DNA of 64,000 nucleotides from Streptomyces typhae (lineage in GTDB: Bacteria; Actinomycetota; Actinomycetes; Streptomycetales; Streptomycetaceae): positions 310,001 through 374,000 of the forward strand of contig NZ_WPNZ01000006.1 of the NCBI RefSeq assembly GCF_009755605.1, given 5' to 3'. How positions within the stretch are numbered: the stretch's first letter is position 1; each line of letters begins with the position of its first letter. The notes below the pieces were generated by a model. It was given only the letters and a program-made list of their open reading frames with translations. It had not been told where the DNA came from and ran no database searches. Shown in pieces: positions 28,696-35,927 of this stretch. The translations under genes were made by a program, and so were the position numbers.

Positions 28696-30224
28696 TCACC
28701 GACGTAGCCGAGTCGCCGAAGGAACGTCTGGCGGACATCCTGCGCCAGGCCCGCCACGATGCCCGGCTGCGCCCGTGCAGCCCCCTGGAGGCGGAGCGCA
28801 TGCGGGCGGGCGCCGACCGGCTCGCGCGGGCCCTCGTGGACGAGGAGCAGGTGTACGGGGTCACGCGCGGCTTCGGCCCCCTGGTCGAGTACGCGGCAGC
28901 CGCCTCGGACACGGTGCAGGGCAGCGGGCTCATCGCCCACCTCGGCAGCGGGCAGGGGCGGCCTCTGTCCCCGCGGGCGTGCCGGCTGGTGGTGTGGATC
29001 CGGCTCACCAGCATGCGGCTCGGCCACTCGGCCGTGGCGCCCGAGTTCTGGGACGGTGTCGCCGAGTTGTGGAACCGGGGCTTCACCCCGGTGATCCCCC
29101 GGGACGGCACGGTCAGCGCGAGCGGCGACCTGCAACCCCTCGCGCACGCGGCGCTCGCCCTCGCCGGACAGGGCGAGGCATGGGCGCGCGACGACGCGGG
29201 CGAGTGGCGGGTGCGCCCGGCCGCCGACGTCCTCGCCGCCCTCGGTGCCCGGCCGGTGGCGTGGCGGGCCCGGCAGGCCCTTTCCTTCGTCAACGGCACC
29301 AGCGTGAGCCTCGCCGTCACCCTGCTGAACCACCGCGAGGTGCTGCGCCTGGCCCGCGCGGTCGCCGCGCTCACCGCGCGGGCGGTCACCCTGCTCGGCG
29401 CGAGCCCGCAGGCGTACCACCCGGGGGTTGGTCATGTCCGCGGCCAGACGGGGCAGTCGGTCGCCGCCCGGTGGATCAGAGAGGACCTGCCGGACGGCCA
29501 CCGCCGTGCTCCGGCACGCCCCTTGCAGGAGCCGTACAGCCTGCGGTGTGCGCCTCAGGTGATCGGTGCCGTCGTCGACCAGCTGTCCGTCCTGGAGGAC
29601 ATCCTGGTCCGCGAGGCGGTCGGCTGCACCGACAACCCGGTCTACTACGAGGGCGAGTTCCTGCACGCCGGCAACTTCCACGCGATGCCGGTGGGCCTGG
29701 CGTCGGACCAGATCGGCCTGTGCCTGCAACAGATCGCTTTCCTCGCCGAGCGTCAACTGGCCCTGCTGTGCCTGCCCGAGACCAACGGCGGTCTGCCGCC
29801 CATGCTCACGCCGACGCCCGGCAGCGGCAGCGGACTCGCCGGGGTACAGCTCAGCGCCACCTCGTTCGTCGCCCGCATCCGCCAGCTCGTCTATCCGTCG
29901 GGCCTGACCGCGCTGCCCAGCAACGGCCTGAACCAGGACCATGTGCCGATGGCGCTCAACGGCGCGAACGCCGTGAGTGACGCCGTCGAGCAGGCCTGGC
30001 TCGTCGTGGGTTCGCTGGGCGTCGCGCTCGCGCAGTACGCGGCGCTCTCGGGGGCCGCCGCCGAGCCGGGCGCCTGGGCCGAACTGGCCGCCGTCTCACC
30101 GGCGCTCGCCGCCGACCGGCCGCTGGCCCCCGAGGTGCGGGCGGCCCGCGACGTCCTCGCGCACCGGTCCGCGGAGCTCATCGAGCAGGAGGAGGAGAGC
30201 GCAGATGCTGGGTACGGTGCCTGA
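28692..30224 (+). CDS. MIO-type aromatic amino acid ammonia-lyase (tyrosine/phenylalanine/histidine family)
   Basis: The 510-residue protein has the MIO-forming triad in VSASGDLQPLAH, the catalytic Tyr loop YGVTRGFG, FVNGTS, QEPYSLRCAPQ and CTDNPVYYEGEFLHAGNFH. The substrate-selectivity region reads IAHLGSG; an HL pair there is typical of tyrosine ammonia-lyases, so L-tyrosine to p-coumarate is my best guess, with cinnamate or a beta-amino acid (aminomutase) as alternatives. The ATG overlaps the ligase stop (ATGA). With the upstream carrier protein and ligase it forms an aryl-starter cassette. Confidence 0.87.
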   Translation: MITDVAESPKERLADILRQARHDARLRPCSPLEAERMRAGADRLARALVDEEQVYGVTRGFGPLVEYAAAASDTVQGSGLIAHLGSGQGRPLSPRACRLVVWIRLTSMRLGHSAVAPEFWDGVAELWNRGFTPVIPRDGTVSASGDLQPLAHAALALAGQGEAWARDDAGEWRVRPAADVLAALGARPVAWRARQALSFVNGTSVSLAVTLLNHREVLRLARAVAALTARAVTLLGASPQAYHPGVGHVRGQTGQSVAARWIREDLPDGHRRAPARPLQEPYSLRCAPQVIGAVVDQLSVLEDILVREAVGCTDNPVYYEGEFLHAGNFHAMPVGLASDQIGLCLQQIAFLAERQLALLCLPETNGGLPPMLTPTPGSGSGLAGVQLSATSFVARIRQLVYPSGLTALPSNGLNQDHVPMALNGANAVSDAVEQAWLVVGSLGVALAQYAALSGAAAEPGAWAELAAVSPALAADRPLAPEVRAARDVLAHRSAELIEQEEESADAGYGA

Positions 30225-32112
30225 GGCGGCCCGCGAGCCGGACGCACGCGAGGAGCACGGCCCCGAACCGCCCGCGGAGACGGGACGGCCCGCGATCCTG
30301 CGGGCCGAGGCCTGGCGCGACATGCTCCGCTATCTGCGGCCGCAGCGCAGGCTCATCCTGGTCGGCGGCGGCCTGTCCCTGCTCGGCGGCTTCTCCGGTC
30401 TGATCCAGCCGGTGATCGCCAAGTCCGTGGTGGAGAACCTGGAGTCGCGCACGCCGGTCATGTCGGCGCTGATCGCCCTGACCGCCCTGGTGCTCGTGTC
30501 GGCCGTGGTGGGCGCCATCGGGACGTTCATCCTGATGCGGGTCTCCGAGTCGGTCGTCCTCAGCACGCGCCGCGAGGTCATCCGGCGGGTGCTGTGGCTG
30601 CGGGTGTCCGAGACGGACAAGATCCCGCCCGGCGACCTGATGTCGCGGGCCACCGCCGACACCACCCTGATGCGCAGCGCCGTGACGACCGCGATCGTGG
30701 AGACCGTCAACGGCTCGGTGATGCTGGTGGCGATCCTCGTCCTGATGGGCTTCATGGACTGGGTGCTGCTCCTGACGACGCTGGCCGTCGTGCTGCTCGG
30801 CGGCGTGCTCGTCGCCACCGGGCTGCCCCAGCTGGAGAACGCCGCCCGGCGCGCCCAGGAGGGCGTGGCCGAACTCAGCACCGCCCTGGAACGGGCGCTC
30901 GGCACCTTCCGCACCATCAAGGCGTCCGGCGCGGAGGAGGCCGAGGCGGAGATCGCCGAGCGGGGCGCGCGCCACGCCTGGCAGCACAGTCTCAAGGTGG
31001 CGCGGCTCGACTCCCTCGTCGGCGCCTTCATCACCGTGACCATCCAGGTGGCGTTCCTCGCCGTCCTCGGTGTCGGCGGTGCCCGTGTCGCGTCCGACGC
31101 GATGAGCCTGGGCAGCCTGATCGCCTTCCTGCTCTACCTCTTCTACCTCGTGCCGCCGCTGGGCGCGCTCGTCACCGCGATGATCCGGTTCAACGTGGTC
31201 GCCGCCGCGATGTCCCGGGTCGGCGAGCTGCTGCGGCTGCGGACCGAGCCGTACAGCCCGGCGCCGGTGCGGCCGGTGCCCGGACGGGACGCGGCGGCGG
31301 CCGGACGGGACGCTCCGGTGCCCGCCTCGGTCACGTTCGAGGACGTCGTGTTCCGCTACCCGGGCGAGGGGCCGGTGGTGCACCACGGCATCAGCTTCGA
31401 GGTGCCCGCCGCCGGCATGACCGCCTTCGTGGGGCCCTCCGGGGCCGGGAAGTCCACGGTGTTCTCCCTGATCGAGCGGTTCTACGAGCCGCAGGGCGGC
31501 ACGGTGCGCCTGGACGGCCGGGACATCCGCGACCTCGACCTCGGCGAGCTGCGCGGCGCCATCGGCTACGTCGAGCAGGACGCGCCGGTCCTCGCCGGCA
31601 CCATCCGCGACAACCTGTGCATCGGCATGCCGTACGTCGAGGAGGGCGAGCTGCGCCGCGTCGTCGGGCAGGCCCGGCTCGACGGACTCGTCGACCGGCT
31701 TCCGCACGGCCTCGACACCGAGGTCGGCCACCGGGGCACCAAGCTGTCGGGCGGTGAGCGCCAGCGCGTCGCCGTGGCCCGCGCGCTGCTGCGCCGCCCC
31801 CGGCTGCTGCTCCTGGACGAGGTCACCTCGCAGCTCGACGCCCGCAACGAGAACGCGCTCCGCGAAGTCATCACCGGCATCACGGCGCAGACCACCGTCG
31901 TGGTGGTCGCGCACCGGCTCTCCACGGTCAGCATGGCCGACCGGATCGTGGTGATGGACGGCGGCCGCATCCGGGCCGTCGGCACCCATGAGGAGCTCCT
32001 GAGCGAGGACGCCCTGTACCGCGAACTCGCCGCCACGCAGATGCTGCTGCCCGTGTCCGAGCCCGCGGCGACCACCGTCCGCGCGAACGACATCCTGGGA
32101 GAGGGCCCATGA
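30205..32112 (+). CDS. ABC exporter, fused membrane and ATPase domains
   Basis: The 635-residue half-transporter has six hydrophobic segments (LILVGGGLSLLGGFSGLIQP onwards), then a nucleotide-binding domain with VGPSGAGKSTVFSL (Walker A), TKLSGGERQRVAVARAL (signature), LLLLDEVTSQLD (Walker B; Val in place of the usual Ala in DEAT) and VVVAHRLS. It would work as a homodimer, exporting a hydrophobic or peptide product. The ATG at 30205 is preceded by a GGAGGAG stretch and overlaps the lyase end by 20 bp. No peptidase domain is present, so it would not cleave the lanthipeptide leader. Confidence 0.9.
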   Translation: MLGTVPEAAREPDAREEHGPEPPAETGRPAILRAEAWRDMLRYLRPQRRLILVGGGLSLLGGFSGLIQPVIAKSVVENLESRTPVMSALIALTALVLVSAVVGAIGTFILMRVSESVVLSTRREVIRRVLWLRVSETDKIPPGDLMSRATADTTLMRSAVTTAIVETVNGSVMLVAILVLMGFMDWVLLLTTLAVVLLGGVLVATGLPQLENAARRAQEGVAELSTALERALGTFRTIKASGAEEAEAEIAERGARHAWQHSLKVARLDSLVGAFITVTIQVAFLAVLGVGGARVASDAMSLGSLIAFLLYLFYLVPPLGALVTAMIRFNVVAAAMSRVGELLRLRTEPYSPAPVRPVPGRDAAAAGRDAPVPASVTFEDVVFRYPGEGPVVHHGISFEVPAAGMTAFVGPSGAGKSTVFSLIERFYEPQGGTVRLDGRDIRDLDLGELRGAIGYVEQDAPVLAGTIRDNLCIGMPYVEEGELRRVVGQARLDGLVDRLPHGLDTEVGHRGTKLSGGERQRVAVARALLRRPRLLLLDEVTSQLDARNENALREVITGITAQTTVVVVAHRLSTVSMADRIVVMDGGRIRAVGTHEELLSEDALYRELAATQMLLPVSEPAATTVRANDILGEGP

Positions 32113-33947
32113 GTATTCCGCCCATGAGCGCGGGCACGACCCGCACCGGGGACGCGTCGGCCACCGGCTCCGTGTCCGCGCACGCGTCGGCCACCGGTTC
32201 CGCCCCCGGGGACGCGTCGGCCACCGGCTTCGTACTCGACACGCTCGGGCCCGCCCCTGTCGGCCTGGAGTACCTGGCCGACACGGTGCGCCGGTTCGCC
32301 GTCGAGCGCGGCGACGCGCCCGCCCTGACGGTGCTCGGCGACCGCCGGGTGCGCGGCCGGACCCGGCGCACCGAGACCGTCGTGACGCTGACGTACCGGG
32401 AGGTGGACGAGCGGGCCCGCGCGGTCGCGGCCGAGTTGCAGGCGACGTGCCCGCCCGGGACGAGGGCGGCGGTCCTGTGCCCGCACGACGAGCACTATGT
32501 GACCGCGTTCCTCGGCTGTCTGTACGCGGGCGTGATCGCGGTGCCGCTGTACGCGCCGGAGCTGTTCCGCAGCCAGACGCGGCTGCGTGCGGTCCTGCGG
32601 GACAGCACGCCCGGCTGCGTCCTGACGACGGCACCCGTGCGGTCCGCGGTGCGCGCGGCCCTGGACGGCACGGGCCGCAGGTACGGTCCCGTACTGCATG
32701 TGGACGAAGCCCCCACGCACCGGGCGCAGAAGTGGCGGCGGCCGCCCGCGGCCCCCGACGACGTGGCGTACCTCCAGTACACGTCGGGTTCCACCGGGGC
32801 GCCCGCGGGGGTGCGGGTCACCCAGGCGAACCTGGCCGCGGCGGCCCACCAGATGCGCTCGCGCTTCATGCCGGCGCGCACGGCCGTGTCCTGGGTGCCG
32901 CTGTTCCACGACATGGGTCTGATCTGCGCCGTCGCGAGCCCCCTCAGCGCGGGCATGCACATGGTGCACCTCAGTCCGATGGGCTTCCTGCACCGCCCCC
33001 ACCGCTGGCTGCGGGCGCTGTCCGACTATCGCGCCGACTGGACGGTCACCCCCAACTTCGGTCTCACCCACTGCGTGCGCCGCGTCGGAGCCGAGGAGGC
33101 GGCGACGCTGGACCTCAGCCGGCTGCGCGCCCTCGCCATCGGCGGCGAGCCGGTGCACGCGCAGGCGGTGGCGGCGTTCGTGGAGGCCTTCGCGGGAGCG
33201 GGGCTCGACCCGCGCGCACCGGTGCCGTGCTACGGCCTGGCGGAGGCCACGCTGTCCGTGACGATGACGCCCAACGGCACCGGCGCGCTGAGCCGGCACT
33301 TCGACCGTGCGGCCCTCACCGCGGGCCGGGTGCTGCCCGTACCGCCGGGGCCGGACTCCGTGCGCCTGGTGAGCAACGGCACGCCGGTGCCCGGGGTGTC
33401 CGTGCGGATCGTCGACCCGGCGACCGGCGAGGAGGCCCCGGGGCGGGTCGGCGAGATCCGTGTCAGCGGCCCCAACCGCACGGACGGGTACTGGGAGGCA
33501 CCGGAGCGGACGGCGCGGGTGTTCGCCGACGGCTGGCTGCGGACCGGCGACTGGGGCTTCCGGCACGAGGGCGGGCTCTACGTCGTCGGGCGCTTGGACG
33601 ACGTCATCATCGTCCGGGGCCGCAACCACTATCCGGAGGACATCGAGGCCACGGTCGAGTCGGTGGCGCCGGTCGCGGCGACGGCCGTCGGCGTGGCGGG
33701 CGATCCGACGGCGCGCCTCGTCGTCCTGATGGAGGCCGACACGGCGATGACGGTCCTGCCGGCGCCCGACCGGGCGTCCCTCGCGGAGCGCGTCCGGCAG
33801 ACCGTGAGCCGTCAGCACGGGCTCGCCGTCCACGACGTGGTCGTCGTCCGCAGGGGGACGCTGCCGCGGACGACGAGCGGGAAGATCCAGCGCGGTCTGT
33901 GCAGACGGCGCTACCTGGCCGGGGACTTCGCATCGCCGCGCCCCTGA
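32109..33947 (+). CDS. Fatty-acyl-AMP ligase (FAAL)
   Basis: The 612-residue protein has LTYREVDERARAVAAELQ, LQYTSGSTGAPAGVRVTQAN, SWVPLFHDMGLICAV, CYGLAEATLSVTMTP, LRTGDWGFRHEGGLYVVGRLDDVIIVRGRNHYPEDIEATVE and the A10 Lys in LPRTTSGKIQRG. This motif set is characteristic of FAALs, which pass acyl-adenylates to carrier proteins rather than CoA. The P-loop has Ala where Lys is usual (GAPAG), which is common in FAALs. The N-terminal 45 residues carry GDASATGS-type repeats. It overlaps the ABC gene by ATGA. It probably starts or supplies the lipid chain of the product. Confidence 0.9.
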   Translation: MSIPPMSAGTTRTGDASATGSVSAHASATGSAPGDASATGFVLDTLGPAPVGLEYLADTVRRFAVERGDAPALTVLGDRRVRGRTRRTETVVTLTYREVDERARAVAAELQATCPPGTRAAVLCPHDEHYVTAFLGCLYAGVIAVPLYAPELFRSQTRLRAVLRDSTPGCVLTTAPVRSAVRAALDGTGRRYGPVLHVDEAPTHRAQKWRRPPAAPDDVAYLQYTSGSTGAPAGVRVTQANLAAAAHQMRSRFMPARTAVSWVPLFHDMGLICAVASPLSAGMHMVHLSPMGFLHRPHRWLRALSDYRADWTVTPNFGLTHCVRRVGAEEAATLDLSRLRALAIGGEPVHAQAVAAFVEAFAGAGLDPRAPVPCYGLAEATLSVTMTPNGTGALSRHFDRAALTAGRVLPVPPGPDSVRLVSNGTPVPGVSVRIVDPATGEEAPGRVGEIRVSGPNRTDGYWEAPERTARVFADGWLRTGDWGFRHEGGLYVVGRLDDVIIVRGRNHYPEDIEATVESVAPVAATAVGVAGDPTARLVVLMEADTAMTVLPAPDRASLAERVRQTVSRQHGLAVHDVVVVRRGTLPRTTSGKIQRGLCRRRYLAGDFASPRP

Positions 33948-33983
33948 GAGGCGTGTCCGTACGCCGCGCCTTGAAAGACGTGT

Positions 33984-34763
33984 TCAGCGGGTGCGCCGCC
34001 AGTAGACACCGACCCCGTCGATCTCCTCGATGGGGTCGGTGATGCCGTGCTCCTTGCGGTACTGGTAGACGGCGACCCGGCAGGGAGGCAGCGCGCGGTA
34101 GTCGTCGACGATCACATAGCCGCCGATCGACAGCTTCGGGTAGAGGTGCACCAGGGCGTCCGTCGTGGACTCGAACAGGTCGCCGTCCATGCGGAGCACG
34201 GCGAGCCGCTCCACGGGGGCGCCGGGCAGCGAGTCGCGGAACCAGCCCGCAAGGAACCGCACTTGGTCGTCCAGGAGGTCGTAGCGGCGGAAGTTCTCGC
34301 GCACGGTGTCCTGCGAGACGCCGAAGACGTCGTTGAAGCGGTACAGCGGCGCGAGGTCGTCGCCCGGATACTTCTCCGGGTCCCCCTTGGGGATGCCCTC
34401 GAAGGAGTCGGCGACCCAGACCGTGCGGTCCTTCACGTCGTACGCCTTGAGGATCGCCCGCATGAAGATGGTGGCCCCGCCCCGCCAGACCCCCGTCTCG
34501 ATGAGGTCGCCGGGGACGTCGTCCATGAGGACCCGCTCTACGCAGGCGTGCACGTTGTCGAGGCGCTTCCCGCCGATCATCGTGTGCGCCACACGGGGTA
34601 TGTCCCGGCCGCCGGACCTGAGTTCCGCGCTGTACTCGATGCCGGGCAGTCCGGCGTCGAAATCCTTGTCGCGCACCCAGCCGTGCGCGTTGTCCTGGTA
34701 GATGGTGTTGGCGACGACCTTCTTCATGAGGTCCAGATACAGATCGCGGGAATGTGTGAGCAC
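33984..34763 (-). CDS. TylF/MycF-type sugar O-methyltransferase
   Basis: The 259-residue SAM methyltransferase of the macrocin O-methyltransferase family has RDLYLDLMKKVVANTIYQD, HTMIGGKRLDN, DLIETGVWRGGATIFMRA, VWVADSFEGIPKG, RMDGDLFESTTDALVHLYPKL split over conserved positions, and VIVDDYRALPPCR (metal-binding Asp residues). Family members O-methylate deoxysugars. The GTG at 34761-34763 follows GAGGGGG. It lies alone on the minus strand, convergent with the FAAL gene and divergent from the GNAT/LanKC run. The likely substrate is the aminosugar or a second sugar of the product. Confidence 0.88.
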   Translation of the reverse strand: MLTHSRDLYLDLMKKVVANTIYQDNAHGWVRDKDFDAGLPGIEYSAELRSGGRDIPRVAHTMIGGKRLDNVHACVERVLMDDVPGDLIETGVWRGGATIFMRAILKAYDVKDRTVWVADSFEGIPKGDPEKYPGDDLAPLYRFNDVFGVSQDTVRENFRRYDLLDDQVRFLAGWFRDSLPGAPVERLAVLRMDGDLFESTTDALVHLYPKLSIGGYVIVDDYRALPPCRVAVYQYRKEHGITDPIEEIDGVGVYWRRTR

Positions 34764-34844
34764 AGCGCCCCCTCGTCGATTCCTTCGATTCCGTCGATCC
34801 CCTGGATTCCGTACGGAGAATCGACAGCAGTGTGACACCGGCGC

Positions 34845-34862
34845 GTCCCGCCGGCGAGACAA
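34845..34862. promoter_or_regulatory. Second copy (16/18) of the cluster palindrome
   Basis: CGTCCCGCCGGCGAGACA differs from the 18-bp palindrome at 26661-26678 at two positions. It lies in the 255-bp divergent region between the TylF-type gene and the GNAT/LanKC run. The same region also holds GATTCCGTACGGA-GAATC (about 34808-34822), a nearly perfect inverted repeat, and short cgattcc direct repeats. Confidence 0.45.
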
Positions 34863-35018
34863 AGCGCGGGGCCCCCGGCATACGGAGGCACCCGCAAACA
34901 CGCAACCGCACCCGGAGGCACCCGGAGAGGCGGCCGGCGAAACGGAATCCGTGCGGATGGTTGACGGCCGTCGGACCCGGGGCAACGATGGCAGCACTCA
35001 CCGGGAAAGCAGGAATTC

Positions 35019-35723
35019 ATGACCATCGAGACGCCCGAGACGCCGGGGACGAGCAATCCCCTTCGCGTCGGTCGCCGTGTGGAGCTCGCGGCGGCGACCG
35101 CCGCCGATTACGAGCAATTCACCGAATGGCTGCGCCCCGACGGTGATGTCGCCGCACTGACCGGCGACGTCGCCGAGCGGGTCACCGTGGACGGACTGCG
35201 GGCCGACGCCGCGTCAGGGGCGCGCTTCTGCACGATCCGTGCCCTGGACGGCGAGCGTCTCGGCATGGTCAAGTTCCACCGCGTCGGGGCCGCCAGGGAC
35301 ACGACGTTCGAGCTCAGCGGCGCCATCGGGAGCAGCGGCCGCTGGGCGCGCGGCTATGGCGCCGAGGGCTTCGGCCTCGTCGTGGAACACCTCTTCGAGG
35401 ATCTGGGCGCGCACCGGCTGCAGTTCTGGGTGGGCCTCTTCAACGAACCGATGCTGCGGATGGTGATGCGCACGCGGTTCTTCGTCCTCGAAGGCGTCCT
35501 CAGGGAACGCAAGTTCTTCGACGGCGAATATCACGACGTGGCCATGTGGTCCATGCTACGCCATGAGTACGAGGCGTTGTTCGTCCGCGGCGAATGGGAG
35601 GGCGGTCCCGGACCGCAAGCCTGGTTCGACACGGCCAGCGAATCGAAGAGCACGGCCCGGAAGTCGCTCGCGGAATATCTCAGGCGGGCTCCGGCAACGG
35701 CACTCACGCCCTTCGCGGAATGA
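35019..35723 (+). CDS. GNAT-family N-acyltransferase next to the lanthipeptide synthetase
   Basis: The 234-residue RimJ/RimL-type GNAT has VELAAATAADYEQFTEWL, LGMVKFHRVG, RWARGYGAEGFGLVVEHLFEDLGAHRLQFWV split across the core, and FNEPMLRMVMRTRFFVLEGVLRER. The ATG at 35019 follows an AGGA. It is on the same strand 204 bp upstream of lanKC. In lipolanthine-type systems (goadvionin), a GNAT enzyme joins an acyl chain to the N-terminus of the modified peptide; this gene is placed to do likewise. A plain protein or sugar acetyltransferase is the alternative. Confidence 0.8.
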   Translation: MTIETPETPGTSNPLRVGRRVELAAATAADYEQFTEWLRPDGDVAALTGDVAERVTVDGLRADAASGARFCTIRALDGERLGMVKFHRVGAARDTTFELSGAIGSSGRWARGYGAEGFGLVVEHLFEDLGAHRLQFWVGLFNEPMLRMVMRTRFFVLEGVLRERKFFDGEYHDVAMWSMLRHEYEALFVRGEWEGGPGPQAWFDTASESKSTARKSLAEYLRRAPATALTPFAE

Positions 35724-35750
35724 ACTGGGAGTTCGCTCCCCTCGTTCTTC

Positions 35751-35850
35751 CTTGATCGACCTTTCCTGATCGACCTTTCCTGATCGAACCAGCTCTGCGC
35801 GAACCATCTCGGAGCGAACCAGTTCCCAACGAACCAGTTCTGATCGAAAC
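35751..35850. repeat. Array of TGATCGA and GCGAACCA direct repeats upstream of lanKC
   Basis: In the GNAT-lanKC gap, TTGATCGACCTTTCC, TGATCGACCTTTCC and TGATCGAACC follow in tandem (14-bp period). They are followed by GCGAACCATCTC, GAGCGAACCAGTTC and AACGAACCAGTTC and a final TGATCGAAACC. GTTCGCTCC (35731-35739) pairs with GGAGCGAAC (35811-35819). The spacing suggests repeated sites for a DNA-binding activator or a structured leader; no promoter boxes are clear. Confidence 0.6.
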
Positions 35851-35927
35851 CTCCACGAGGCGATCACCACGACGGCCGCACGACCGCGGCGGCCCGCCGA
35901 TCCCAGGAATTCCGCCGGAGGTGTTCC

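Noticed and set aside
26745..29942. A minus-strand open frame of over 1000 codons across the starter cassette
   Set aside because: It runs opposite three well-supported plus-strand genes (carrier protein, ligase, lyase) and contains an SVRS-type run that is only the reverse of the TDR repeat. No family motifs.
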